In this document: positions 36,601 through 43,314 of the stretch, one piece after another
How the letters are laid out: every line of letters starts with the position of its first letter
Numbering within the stretch: position 1 is the stretch's first letter
Assembly: GCA_040500365.1 (NCBI GenBank)
Contig: CP148031.1
Span: 1,178,001-1,242,000 of the forward strand
DNA: 64,000 nt
Reading direction: 5' to 3'
Source of the DNA: Dehalobacter alkaniphilus
GTDB lineage: Bacteria; Bacillota; Desulfitobacteriia; Desulfitobacteriales; Syntrophobotulaceae
Notes under the pieces: generated by a model
Told to the model about the DNA's origin: nothing
The model's database searches: none
Seen by the model: only the letters and a program-made list of their open reading frames with translations
Made by a program: the position numbers and the translations under genes

Positions 36601-38989
36601 TGCGGCGAGCATGTATCTCAAAAATATCGACGCCATCAAGAAACCCGTCTATGTGGTGCCGAACCACCTGACGGAGCAGTGGGCAAAGGAGTTTTACCGG
36701 TTCTTTCCGCAGGCCAGCATCCTGGTTACCACCAAAAAAGATTTTGAAGCGAAGAACCGGAACAAGTTTGTTTCCAAGATCGCTATGGGTGAGTATGACG
36801 CGGTGATCATCGGCCATTCCCAGTTTGAAAAAATACCTATTTCCAAGGAACGGCAGGAAGCACAGATCAATCACGAGATCAACCAGCTTTCCTATATCAT
36901 CAAAAAAATAAAGGAAGAAAAGGGAGAAAATTGGGCGATCAAACAAATGGTCATCTTTCAGAACAATCTCAAAGCCCGCCTCGACAGGCTGGCGGCAGAG
37001 GAAAAGAAGGATGACCTTTTGAATTTCGAGCAGCTTGGCGTGGATTATATGTTTGTGGACGAGGCCCATGCCTATAAGAACTGCTTTACCTACACTAAAA
37101 TGCGCAACGTGGCAGGCCTTGGCCGATCCGCAAGCCAGCGGGCGACGGATATGCTTTTGAAATGCCGGTATTTGCAGGAAATGGGCAGCGGTAAAGGCGT
37201 GGTGTTTGCCACCGGTACGCCTATCTCCAACAGTATGAGTGAAATGTACGTCATGCAGCGGTATTTGCAGCCGCAGATGCTGGCAAGATTGGGACTCAAC
37301 TATTTCGATTCCTGGGCGGCCACCTTTGGCGAGGTGATATCGTCCCTGGAAATCACGCCGGAAGGCTCCGGCTACCGCATGCGCAACCGCTTCGCCAAGT
37401 TCCACAACCTGCCGGAGCTGATGAATATCTTCCAGCTTGTGGCGGATATCCAGACCGCTGATATGCTGAACCTCCCCGTCCCTGAAATTGAGGGCGGCAA
37501 GGCAACCATTATTGCCACCGAAGCTACACCCTTCCAGAAGATGATTATGGAAAGCTTTGTGGAACGTTCGGAAAAAATCCGAAACCGCGAGGTGGAGCCC
37601 CATGAGGATAACATGCTCAAGCTCACAGGTGAAGCCAAACTGATGTCCATTGATCCCCGCCTGGTTTACGAGGATGCCCCCAATGACCAGGACAGCAAAC
37701 TGAACATCGCCATCGGCAATGTCTTCGATATTTGGCAGGAAAGCACGGAACAAAGGCTGACGCAGCTTGTGTTCTGTGATTCCGGTACACCAAAGCCCGA
37801 ACAGTTTAACGTCTATGATGAAATGAAAAGGTGTCTGATGGAGAAAGGTGTACCGGACGAAGAAATCGCCTTTGTCCATGACGCTAAAACCGATGAGCAA
37901 AGAGAAGCCCTGTTCGAGAAGGTACGCATGGGAGAAATCCGTATCCTGTTGGGCAGCACAGGCAAGCTCGGCACCGGCACAAATGTGCAGGACAGGCTGG
38001 TGGCAGTCCATCATCTGGAATGCCCGTGGCGGCCAAGCGACATTGAGCAGCGCGACGGCAGGATACTCCGCCAGGGCAATCAAAACCTTGTTGTCAGAAT
38101 CCTGCGGTATGTTACGAAAGGAACCTTTGACAGCTATTTGTGGCAGATCCAGGAACAAAAATTGAAATATATCTCACAGGTGATGACAGGCAAGAGCATT
38201 TCCCGATCCTGTGAGGACATGGATGAAACGGTGCTTTCCGCTGCCGAAGTCAAGGCGATTGCGACCTCCAATCCTCTGCTGGCAGAAAAAATGGAAGTGG
38301 ACAACGAGGTTATCCGGCTGAAGCTGCTCAAAGGCAACTGGAATAATGAGCATCTGACCCTGGGACGAAATATTAATAATCAATACCCCGAGACCATTGC
38401 TTATTGTGAGAAAAAGATTGCGAGTATCGGCAAAGATGTGGCATTGCGGGAGAAAACTGAGGGGAAAGATTTTTCCATAGTGATTGATGGCAAAACCTAT
38501 AATGAGCGCGTCAAGGCCGGAGAGCAGCTCCTGCTGATGACGAAGCTCAATGACCTTGCGGTAAACGGCGAACCTTCGTTAGTCGGTGAATTTAGGGGCT
38601 TTCACCTCTTGCTTGTGCTGAATGCCTTTAAGCAATTGGAACTGCTGGTTAAGGGCAACAACACCTACAGCACGCCTCTTGGCGACTCATCCCTCGGTGG
38701 TATAACAAGGCTTGAAAACGTGATCGAAAAGATACCGGCGGTACTGATGAATATGGAACAAAAGCTGGCAGATACCCAAACGCAGCTTGAAGAAGCGAAA
38801 AAGGAAGTCCAAAAGTCTTTTGAGTTTGAACAGCGTCTGAATGAATGTTCCGCAAGGCAGGTGGAGATCAACACCAGACTGGAGTTTAAGGAGCTTCAAA
38901 AGCAGGAGGAAGTCATTTTTGACGAAAACACCGCGGCTGAGACAGAGAAGACCTGTAATGAAGAAGCCTGGGAGACGGAATATGCTTAA
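30617..38989 (+). CDS. Giant ArdC/N6-methylase/SNF2-type helicase protein
   Basis: The TTG at 30617, 6 bases after GAGGAGGT, gives 2790 residues. Order: an ArdC-like N-terminus (W-R-D-Y-L-G-F-A-A-R-F, about 15-100); a Pro/Gly/Gln-rich linker (250-370) whose DNA also encodes tnpV; acidic LPD-type modules; a GNAT-like stretch (H-I-E-V-L-A-D-Y-R-R-R-S-V-G-T, about 1035); an N6-adenine methylase (L-D-P-A-M-G-T-G-N-F-F about 1293, G-N-I-P-F-N about 1357); and a helicase (G-A-G-K-T about 1981, V-D-E-A-H-A about 2145, R-D-G-R-I-L-R-Q about 2480). Related proteins in clostridial elements are thought to protect incoming DNA from restriction and help process it. No frame break is visible. A terminator overlaps its end. 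Confidence 0.9.
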   Translation: MRKDERLRTVYETIAPHITRTESAWRDYLGFAARFYKYSFDNALLVYAQNPNVTMLATTPIWNRFGRYIDKGATGLAVCEYDKARLTIKHLFDISQTHGREIIPTNWQLDDKMKTELTSRLSYAHNLTSSGFGECLNQLAEEAVDERLDDYLQDFDFDLEGHLFSQLPQDGLLSQIQEIVKDSVTYFIGKRCSLADGEIHTGDGMITIAHFDSIPLIARLGYTVTDISKGILLEIERTIRIIEQEKRMTHEQNRDELHREGRSAAPEPSNLQQQRGRQPTPGQVRQNGDGIPAQKPSSAVYDFENGWHADGDNAPGPQGSGGENRIHHPADAGGRTDAGNGGHPGEDPPSEQLAVGSGGNRAERDHIQSEVSPPPPNNQKAEPPESEQESPSDGSFFMPKAQVEAARQTGRKASYINVEYTDEQVREYYEDILKSTDLYPLEMYEKIQELFTDNMPLEDKAVALSKIYEDYGNAEYQADVLLKTTHRGADGMSFSFGNGDTHMPWHTIAHIIEVLMDEGEYPAPIPEESLADRIGDFNIPDEIDEMPIADENTSPIAQEKDEPSEQELYACVDRYLCNTQIVYKGWHGEIAAELANDNEIDEYLMADYFRDLDERETRIDDHIVTCFVEDNGVEFQIDRYDVALSWTELAKKIRTLIEIGAFPVPKTVDIKKEGQPPLINVLVVEPEKKPCLTAIPRGSNALQEKVGGRITTLKIGDGIDAVCAEDAGFETTPINRMINGQPIFGTFVVARVNYNTGEYESLQEADIQKYMTELATPLVDITRLVAEYEEIEATQEDTAQDIEAMGFYPPQLGYEEDPNVRGSANFTQIEGNPRFDETEPFVPKPVANQQMTLFDIEAIPKDREAELIEYVLLEGSLIVGGKQRVYEFAMTRPTGSAFEKMLKNEYGIGGHTVGKHGIGFENHNSKGIVFDWTDDKGEKHETKITWIRAAIGIQRLIDQGRYIGNPTPARTVETEKPDEDKEIDSHIFFNIQVQIRETHLDYHNGQHDFLSEALYNGFLVGALQYSEYEGIPHISHIEVLADYRRRSVGTQLLQALQSKYPDREIEWGMTTEDGAALKDAVTFEVENEAYTELQKEYDRIAGQLAELEAEWADKAVPDEISTHWNGLHDRQQDIEETLYDEKPYKSFVQTAVPQTETEPVTEPVSKPSPAKINFRYSGDYALYPGGEKTKYKNNVEVIKLLNKIESEKRLATLDEQIILARYVGWGGLANAFSDTASGWEKEYHELKHLLDEKEYADALNSVITAYYTEPELIRRIYKAFEGFGFTGGEGRKILDPAMGTGNFFSVLPESYEGTPLYGVELDSITGRIARQLYQKANIQVQGFETTRFEDNSFDIAIGNIPFNNIKLYDKRYDKEDFLIHDYFIAKSLDLVKPGGIIGFITSKGTMDKRDTAVREYIARRADLIGAIRLPNTAFKALAGTEVTADILFFQKLEQQRTGDKYSLPDWVFTNMRKADSISLNQYYIDYPEMVLGEMKFSRNMYGREDDTACIAPEGQDLYAELDRAIGNLHAAFTAEADQPFEEIEEAGEENAGELDAPEGTKNYTYVVQDDRICYCERNKLIPQDYTGKRAERIKGLCDIRKALLEVIRIQTNDYAPDELQQAQKTLNGVYDRFVRQCGAINDKANIAVFSDDDQFPLLRSIEDQSEDKKSWNKAPIFYKATIRSYRRPIHAETAKEALEISLNLKMKIDLSYMEELTGKSADELIHELGDHIYLNPQKYYGNYYEGWELNEEYLSGQVRDKLLYAKQKAEEYPELFNRNVQALETVQPKWLEPSDIDFRIGSPWIPIEYFQHFMHETFGTTNYLRDLITVDYMEYTTTWRVNGKTRELTSVKVNNTYGTKRVNAYQIFEDCLNLQSTTVRDPVPYVDRNGKDQVRYVVNANETMIARAKQNQIKEAFASWLFKDKDRADILLKLYNEKFNTIRPRVYDGSHLIFPGMSEEMELRPHQKNFAARVIYSGTGLAGHVVGAGKTAAMIAASMYLKNIDAIKKPVYVVPNHLTEQWAKEFYRFFPQASILVTTKKDFEAKNRNKFVSKIAMGEYDAVIIGHSQFEKIPISKERQEAQINHEINQLSYIIKKIKEEKGENWAIKQMVIFQNNLKARLDRLAAEEKKDDLLNFEQLGVDYMFVDEAHAYKNCFTYTKMRNVAGLGRSASQRATDMLLKCRYLQEMGSGKGVVFATGTPISNSMSEMYVMQRYLQPQMLARLGLNYFDSWAATFGEVISSLEITPEGSGYRMRNRFAKFHNLPELMNIFQLVADIQTADMLNLPVPEIEGGKATIIATEATPFQKMIMESFVERSEKIRNREVEPHEDNMLKLTGEAKLMSIDPRLVYEDAPNDQDSKLNIAIGNVFDIWQESTEQRLTQLVFCDSGTPKPEQFNVYDEMKRCLMEKGVPDEEIAFVHDAKTDEQREALFEKVRMGEIRILLGSTGKLGTGTNVQDRLVAVHHLECPWRPSDIEQRDGRILRQGNQNLVVRILRYVTKGTFDSYLWQIQEQKLKYISQVMTGKSISRSCEDMDETVLSAAEVKAIATSNPLLAEKMEVDNEVIRLKLLKGNWNNEHLTLGRNINNQYPETIAYCEKKIASIGKDVALREKTEGKDFSIVIDGKTYNERVKAGEQLLLMTKLNDLAVNGEPSLVGEFRGFHLLLVLNAFKQLELLVKGNNTYSTPLGDSSLGGITRLENVIEKIPAVLMNMEQKLADTQTQLEEAKKEVQKSFEFEQRLNECSARQVEINTRLEFKELQKQEEVIFDENTAAETEKTCNEEAWETEYA
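31365..31730 (+). CDS. tnpV: TnpV-family protein nested out of frame in the giant gene
   Basis: The 121-codon ORF lies entirely within the giant gene, in the +1 frame. Its product is unmistakably TnpV-like: M-S-K-I-E-M-N-Y-T-E-K-D-G-V-L-L-P, P-L-G-K-Y-G-R-M, H-P-Q-R-F-M-I-L-K-M-D-G-T-L, and A-E-E-I-V-L-N-E-I-I-F at the end. AGAGGA stands 6 bases before the ATG. TnpV was named from Tn4451-type transposons and its function is unknown. In the other frame the same DNA encodes only a Pro/Gly/Gln-rich linker, which suggests the linker sequence is shaped by tnpV. Either both proteins are made from the same DNA, or tnpV was inserted in an element where the outer frame happened to stay open. Confidence 0.8.
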   Translation: MSKIEMNYTEKDGVLLPNLQISNNSEDDSQPLGKYGRMAMEYLHKNHPQRFMILKMDGTLMGIMHRVHREAVEKIEYITQQMLEAEPMPATEDILEKTRHLNSLRSAAEEIVLNEIIFKAR

Positions 38990-39014
38990 GCCGCTTCCCA
39001 GGCATAGTTTTTTT
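38966..39014 (+). terminator. Terminator at the end of the giant gene
   Basis: GCCTGGGA (38966-38973) pairs with TTCCCAGGC (38995-39003), followed by ATAG and a run of eight T's to 39014. The stop codon of the giant gene is within the loop region. It should reduce read-through into the downstream accessory genes. Confidence 0.7.
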
Positions 39015-39032
39015 GAAATTCAAGGAAAGGAT

Positions 39033-39236
39033 GTGATAGTTATACCGATGGTGGCAACACAAAAGCCTTATACCTTGTCTGTGGTACCTGATGACGATCC
39101 GGTCAGCCCGCGCGAGGACAGGGACAATTTCGGTACAATAGTCTGCTTCCATAGGCGGTACACGCTGGGCGACGAACATCATTACGATGGCGCCGGAAGA
39201 CAAACGGCTGTTGGAATACCTGCTGACTCTGCCTGA
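39033..39236 (+). CDS. Conserved small protein of mobile elements
   Basis: The frame runs from a GTG at 39033 (AAGGAAAGG upstream); ATG 39048 is the other candidate start. The central part, Y-T-L-S-V-V-P-D-D-D-P-V-S-P-R-E then N-F-G-T-I-V-C-F-H-R-R-Y-T-L-G-D, is a motif I know from short conserved proteins in clostridial conjugative elements (L-x-V-x-x-D-D-D-P-x-S-P-R-E ... G-T-M-V-C). The function is unknown. After the motif the frame ends in a tail that lacks the usual C-terminal half, so the gene may be truncated by a frame change; the next ORF begins within its last 50 bases. Confidence 0.5.
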   Translation: MIVIPMVATQKPYTLSVVPDDDPVSPREDRDNFGTIVCFHRRYTLGDEHHYDGAGRQTAVGIPADSA

Positions 39237-39435
39237 AAACCGGGCAGAGCTTTTTAATCGGACAGAGTTAAATCAGATTTACACCCTTACTATTGCCGCC
39301 GGACAATCGGGCGATCTGGACAAAACTGCGCTTAAAACCCTGGAAGCCATCGTATATAAGCTGGACAGGGTGCTTCCTGCCCTGCCTGAAACGGCGGAAA
39401 ATGTGCGGGAGATTGATAACGAATTGGAGGTGTGA
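39187..39435 (+). CDS. Small helical protein of unknown function
   Basis: The 82-residue protein (M-A-P-E-D-K-R-L-L-E-Y-L-L-T-L-P ... V-R-E-I-D-N-E-L-E-V) is mostly alpha-helical. The ribosome binding site is weak, and it overlaps the end of the preceding ORF by 50 bases. Its acidic E-L-E-V ending also occurs in other proteins of this backbone (for example those ending at 45274, 46594 and 40505), a recurrent feature of this element family of unknown meaning. The following gene starts at its stop codon, suggesting coupling. I cannot assign a function. Confidence 0.5.
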   Translation: MAPEDKRLLEYLLTLPENRAELFNRTELNQIYTLTIAAGQSGDLDKTALKTLEAIVYKLDRVLPALPETAENVREIDNELEV

Positions 39436-39443
39436 CGCAGCCT

Positions 39444-40505
39444 ATGGCACAAACGGCAACGAAACCCCTTCGCTTCACAGAGGCACAGATCGAACAGGCC
39501 AACCGGATCAGCCTGATGGAGCTTGCTCAGCAGTACGGATTCAAGCTGGAAAAGGGAGGGCGCAAAGCCTTCCATGCCCAAAATTCCGGTGGTCTCTACA
39601 TCTTCAAGGACAGCAACCGCTTTTACCACTGGACCTCTAATTCAAAGGGCAGTGCCATTGATTTTGTGATGAAGTATGACGGCAAAACCTTTACCGAAGC
39701 GGTAGCACAGTTAATTGGCGAAAGCTACGAGCCTTATGTCAGGGAGCGCATCCCCTACGTAAAAGCAGAAAAAGATCCTCTTGTCCTGCCCGACAAGGCC
39801 GCCAACTTCAAGCGGGCCTATTGGTATCTGGTGAGCATTCGGGGAATTGCACCGGAGGTTGTCTCTCTTCTGATGAACGAGCGAAAAATCTACCAGGAAG
39901 CGAAATACGGCAACTGCGTGTTTGTTGGCTATGACAGGGATAAAAACCCGAAATACTGCTCCATGCGGGCGGCTCGCAAGGAAAGCGATTTTAAGCAGGA
40001 TAAAGAGAATTCCGACAAGAGCTACCCCTTCTATGTAGAGGGCAAAAATGATACCGTCATCGTTTCCGAAAGCCCGATCGACCTGATGAGCCATGCCACC
40101 CTTGCCAAAATGCACGGTCTGGATTGGAAGCAGGATCACCGCTTATCCCTCGGCTGCACCTGGGACGGCGCGCTGGAGAGATACCTGAAGGACCACCCTG
40201 AAATTAAAAAAATTGTCTTTGCCCTGGACAACGACTTCAACGTCAGGGATAAAGACGGCAAGCGAGCACCCAATTACGGACAGGTGGCGGCAGAAAAATA
40301 CTGCGGAAAATACGGCGAACAGGGCTATGCCTGTGCCATTCACCGGCCCCACCTCAAAGATTTCAACACGGACCTGACGGAAACCCGTAAAGGCAAAAGC
40401 CCGAAGGAACTGGACGCCATGCGGGTTTCCATCCTGGAAGCCGAATTTGAGAGCGAGGTGCGGGATGAGCCGGAGGACGAATCGGAGGACGAGCTGGAGC
40501 TCTGA
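39444..40505 (+). CDS. DUF3991 and Toprim domain protein (primase-like)
   Basis: The protein has 353 residues from ATG 39444; GTG 39432 overlaps the previous stop and is an alternative. The first third is a DUF3991/CHC2-like zinc-finger-type module (F-Y-H-W-T-S-N-S-K-G-S-A-I-D-F-V, about 55-70). A Toprim domain follows: V-I-V-S-E-S-P-I-D-L-M-S (about 205-216) with the catalytic Glu, and F-A-L-D-N-D-F-N (about 258-265) with the paired acidic residues. Proteins of this type in conjugative elements are believed to act as primases or DNA-nicking accessory enzymes on the transferred single strand. The C-terminus is strongly acidic. A double hairpin and terminator follow. Confidence 0.85.
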   Translation: MAQTATKPLRFTEAQIEQANRISLMELAQQYGFKLEKGGRKAFHAQNSGGLYIFKDSNRFYHWTSNSKGSAIDFVMKYDGKTFTEAVAQLIGESYEPYVRERIPYVKAEKDPLVLPDKAANFKRAYWYLVSIRGIAPEVVSLLMNERKIYQEAKYGNCVFVGYDRDKNPKYCSMRAARKESDFKQDKENSDKSYPFYVEGKNDTVIVSESPIDLMSHATLAKMHGLDWKQDHRLSLGCTWDGALERYLKDHPEIKKIVFALDNDFNVRDKDGKRAPNYGQVAAEKYCGKYGEQGYACAIHRPHLKDFNTDLTETRKGKSPKELDAMRVSILEAEFESEVRDEPEDESEDELEL

Positions 40506-40527
40506 TTTTCTTTTCACAGGAATACCC

Positions 40528-40588
40528 CTTCCCCAATCGGGGAAGCCCGAAACGAAAAAAACGAAGGTCGCAAGACCCTCGTTTTTTT
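40528..40588 (+). terminator. Terminator after the Toprim gene
   Basis: Two adjacent hairpins: CTTCCCC-AAT-CGGGGAAG (40528-40545) and AAAAAACGAAGGTC-GCAA-GACCCTCGTTTTTTT (about 40555-40588) with one bulged base and a seven-T run. The second is a textbook intrinsic terminator. Confidence 0.85.
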
Positions 40589-40605
40589 CAGTTAAGGCAG
40601 GAATA

Positions 40606-40652
40606 GATTTGTTGAACAAATCGTCAAAACAGCTTGCCGACAGTGTCGGCAA
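40606..40652. repeat. Two perfect palindromes upstream of the PP-loop gene
   Basis: GATTTGTTGAACAAATC (40606-40622) and TTGCCGACAGTGTCGGCAA (40634-40652) are perfect inverted repeats with a single central base, 11 bases apart, in an otherwise unstructured spacer. Neither is followed by a T-run. Possible roles are operators for a dimeric regulator, a parS-like site for ParB, or part of an origin. Between them and the next gene is an A+T-rich stretch, TATATATATTG. Confidence 0.6.
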
Positions 40653-40709
40653 CGTTGTTAAAACCCTATATATATTGTTAGTTTTTTGTTAAAGCGAAAG
40701 GATGTGTTC

Positions 40710-41681
40710 ATGGAACGCTGGCAGTTGGTACAGCGCCAGAGTCTCCCGCTTGAAGCAAAGATCATATTAACAGAGAAAAGAATTCGTGAGTGGGTGGATT
40801 ACTATGGCCTTTACGGAACCTATGTTAGTTTTTCCGGCGGCAAGGATTCCAGTGTTCTCCTGGACATTTGCCGCCGCTTGTATCCGTCCATGACGGCGGC
40901 GTTTTGCGATACGGGCCTGGAGTATCCCGAAGTGCGGGAGCATGTAAAGCGGATGCCCAACGTGGAATGGCTGAAACCTAAAGTCCCTTTTAAGGAAGTT
41001 TTGCAGAAATACGGCTATCCCATCATCTCAAAAGAGTATGCCGACTATATCCACCGGTTGCAGCGTTCGCCGGACAATGAGGCGGTCCGCAATAAAGTGA
41101 TTAACGGGATCTGCGTCAGCGGACGGCCAACCAGCTTTAAGCTTCCGCAGAAGTGGCATCATCTTATCGACAGCGGAATTAAAATAAGCGCGGACTGCTG
41201 CGGCGTAATGAAAAAATCGCCGCTGAAATCCTTTGAGAAGAAAAATAGAGTGTTTCCCATCATCGGTGTAATGGCGGCTGAGAGCAAACGCCGGGAACAG
41301 AATTATCTGAAAGACGGGTGCAACGCCTTCAAGCTAAAGCGGCCCCAGTCACGCCCCATCTCCACATGGACGGAGCAGGATATTTTACAGTATATCGTCA
41401 TAGAAAAGCTGCCCATTGCCAAATGCTACGGCGAAGTCGTACCGGCAAGCGGGCAGCTTTCTTTATTTGACCCGCCTCTGCTGGAAACAACCCTGTGCAA
41501 GCGTACCGGTTGCATCTTCTGCGGCTTTGGCTGCCATCTTGAGAAAGAGCCGAACCGCTTTCAACGGTTGAAAGTGACGCACCCGAAGCTGTGGGAGTAT
41601 TGCATGAAGCCTGTGGAAATGGGCGGGCTGGGGATGAGGATGAGGCCGGTGCTGCTTGCCTATGGCGTAAAAATCAAATAA
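40710..41681 (+). CDS. PAPS reductase-like PP-loop protein
   Basis: The 323-residue protein starts at ATG 40710, 7 bases after AAAGGA. It carries the PP-loop S-F-S-G-G-K-D-S-S-V-L-L-D (about 39-51), V-S-G-R-P-T-S-F-K and, near the C-terminus, a cysteine cluster C-K-R-T-G-C-I-F-C-G-F-G-C that could hold an iron-sulfur cluster. The family includes phosphoadenosine phosphosulfate reductase and the DNA phosphorothioation protein DndC. No cysteine-synthesis genes are nearby, so sulfate assimilation is unlikely; a role in modifying the element's DNA or in anti-restriction is a plausible inference. It is transcribed after the terminator at 40588, downstream of the two palindromes. Confidence 0.82.
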   Translation: MERWQLVQRQSLPLEAKIILTEKRIREWVDYYGLYGTYVSFSGGKDSSVLLDICRRLYPSMTAAFCDTGLEYPEVREHVKRMPNVEWLKPKVPFKEVLQKYGYPIISKEYADYIHRLQRSPDNEAVRNKVINGICVSGRPTSFKLPQKWHHLIDSGIKISADCCGVMKKSPLKSFEKKNRVFPIIGVMAAESKRREQNYLKDGCNAFKLKRPQSRPISTWTEQDILQYIVIEKLPIAKCYGEVVPASGQLSLFDPPLLETTLCKRTGCIFCGFGCHLEKEPNRFQRLKVTHPKLWEYCMKPVEMGGLGMRMRPVLLAYGVKIK

Positions 41682-41702
41682 ACCAAAGGAGTTTTCACGA
41701 TT

Positions 41703-42005
41703 ATGGAACAAAATACTGCGATCAGGCAAAAAGACTATGAAAGGGCTTCGCAGCTTTTAGGGAGGCTCTTTGAAGTTGATTCGGATATTACCGAACAAAT
41801 CAACAGATGCCTCCAAGATTACGGAGTCAATGGGTTTTTTAGAAATCTTGAGAGCTTCGGTTTTTCAGAAGATGTTTTTGAAAAGCTGAAGGCAGTCGCA
41901 ATGGTGCTGTTTGGAATGGGCGAAGAAGCAGCAGTGACGGGTATGCCGAAAAATACCCCCGAAATACGGAAGCCTGAAGAACCGAAGGGTGGTGCGGGGC
42001 TGTGA
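41703..42005 (+). CDS. Conserved hypothetical protein of the transfer region
   Basis: The 100-residue protein (M-E-Q-N-T-A-I-R-Q-K-D-Y-E-R-A ... F-G-M-G-E-E-A-A) is mainly helical with a short proline-rich tail. AAAGGAG lies 10 bases before the ATG. It overlaps the following RadC-like gene by 4 bases, so they are translated together. I do not recognise a family or active site. It carries no membrane segment or signal peptide and is probably cytoplasmic. Co-translation with the JAB protein suggests they work together. Confidence 0.55.
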   Translation: MEQNTAIRQKDYERASQLLGRLFEVDSDITEQINRCLQDYGVNGFFRNLESFGFSEDVFEKLKAVAMVLFGMGEEAAVTGMPKNTPEIRKPEEPKGGAGL

Positions 42006-42784
42006 AGCAAAACTACGATGAGGATTATGCCTCCAGCTTCATTAAAGGAATCACCCGCCTTACGGGAATTGCCGAAACCAAGCTGAGAAAATATGCGGCT
42101 GAGAACAATCTCTTTAATGTGCTGGAGCATCCCAATACCATTGACCCCAACAAACAGCAGCTTGAAAAAATCTATGTCTTAAACGAATTTATCTCTACTT
42201 ACCGGCTTCTCAAGCTACAGGAGAATGAAAACAAGCTGGTATTTAATTCCTCCAAAGTGGCAGGAGAATACTTTGTATCCCTATTGGGCGGCATTAAGGA
42301 CAGAGAGAAGTTTATGGCTGCTTTTCTGGATACCTGCAACAATATCATCGAGACAAGAACCTTCTCCGAGGGAAGTATCGGAGAAGCGCCCGTTTATCCG
42401 AGAATGATACTGAAAGCTGCCCTGGACTGTGATTGCAAAGCCATCATCCTGGCACACAATCATCCGGGAGGAAGCCTGTCTCCATCCATCCAGGACCGGG
42501 ATCTCACCGAAAGACTGCTAGCTATTTTTGTGCCACTTCAGATTGATGTACTTGACCATATCATTGTCGCCGACACCAAATACTGCTCAATGATGGAGCA
42601 GGGCACCCTGCCGCAGCCGTCCAAAAATATCTGCTATGATGCAATTTCTTTGAATGACAACAAGGCGGTCAAGGAAGATGAAGCAGACTTCTATATGGAT
42701 ATTTCGGACAGGGACGATATAGACCTGGACGGTATGTCGTTTTTTGAACCTGAGGACGAGGAAGAAGATGAATGGGAGCTTTGA
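42002..42784 (+). CDS. RadC-like JAB-domain protein
   Basis: The protein has 260 residues from a GTG overlapping the previous stop. The JAMM metal motif is complete: L-A-H-N-H-P-G-G-S-L-S-P-S-I-Q-D (about 148-163), His-X-His followed by Ser and Asp, with an upstream Glu in the S-E-G-S-I-G region. JAB proteins of the RadC branch occur widely in mobile elements; their substrate is uncertain, with DNA repair or anti-restriction roles proposed. An extra N-terminal domain (about 1-85) is not part of the JAB fold. The C-terminus is highly acidic. It precedes the relaxosome genes by 32 bases. Confidence 0.85.
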   Translation: MKQNYDEDYASSFIKGITRLTGIAETKLRKYAAENNLFNVLEHPNTIDPNKQQLEKIYVLNEFISTYRLLKLQENENKLVFNSSKVAGEYFVSLLGGIKDREKFMAAFLDTCNNIIETRTFSEGSIGEAPVYPRMILKAALDCDCKAIILAHNHPGGSLSPSIQDRDLTERLLAIFVPLQIDVLDHIIVADTKYCSMMEQGTLPQPSKNICYDAISLNDNKAVKEDEADFYMDISDRDDIDLDGMSFFEPEDEEEDEWEL

Positions 42785-42816
42785 ACGGCTGTCAAAAGGC
42801 GAAAGGAGCGTGTCTT

Positions 42817-43314
42817 ATGGCAAAGACCGGTAAACAGCAGAATGAAAAAATCACCACCTCCATTTATCTTACAAAACAGATGTGCGATGAAATTGATAAA
42901 AAGGCAGACCGGGAACATATTTCCCGCAACGAGCAAATCCGCAAGTATCTTGAAAAGGGCCTGGCGATTGAAAGCTATGAAGAAAACATCGACCTCATCA
43001 CCGCCATTATCCACCAGGAAATCGACGCCTCCATCAAGGCGCTGGGCAACCGTCTGGCCGGAATGATCAACCGTATGACCATCATCTCTGCGGCGGGCTA
43101 CTATGCCAATATTGCCCTGATTGCCGACCTCATCGACACCGACCGCTATTCTTCCTTTGAAAAAATCGAGCGTCTTGCCCGTAAACGCGCCCTGGCCTAT
43201 GCCAACATGAAAAGCGGCGACGCGCTCAAAGCTTTTCTGAACGACGAGGAAATGAAAAAGGCGGTCAACGAGCTAAAGGGAGGAACCTCGGCCTATGTCG
43301 ATTTTGATGTATAA
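42817..43314 (+). CDS. Ribbon-helix-helix relaxosome accessory protein (MobC-like)
   Basis: The protein has 165 residues from ATG 42817, behind AAAGGAG. The N-terminal ribbon-helix-helix (K-I-T-T-S-I-Y-L-T-K-Q-M-C-D-E-I, then I-S-R-N-E-Q-I-R-K-Y-L) binds DNA as a dimer. The rest is helical (I-I-H-Q-E-I-D-A-S-I-K-A-L-G-N-R-L-A-G-M-I-N-R-M) and resembles MobC-type mobilisation proteins that help the relaxase at the origin of transfer. It overlaps the relaxase gene by 20 bases, as is usual for relaxosome partners. The origin of transfer is probably close by, but no nick-site sequence could be named. Confidence 0.8.
   Translation: MAKTGKQQNEKITTSIYLTKQMCDEIDKKADREHISRNEQIRKYLEKGLAIESYEENIDLITAIIHQEIDASIKALGNRLAGMINRMTIISAAGYYANIALIADLIDTDRYSSFEKIERLARKRALAYANMKSGDALKAFLNDEEMKKAVNELKGGTSAYVDFDV

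Noticed and set aside
36416..38158. A 580-codon ORF on the minus strand
   Set aside because: Antisense to the helicase part of the giant gene; the high G+C third positions keep the frame open by chance.
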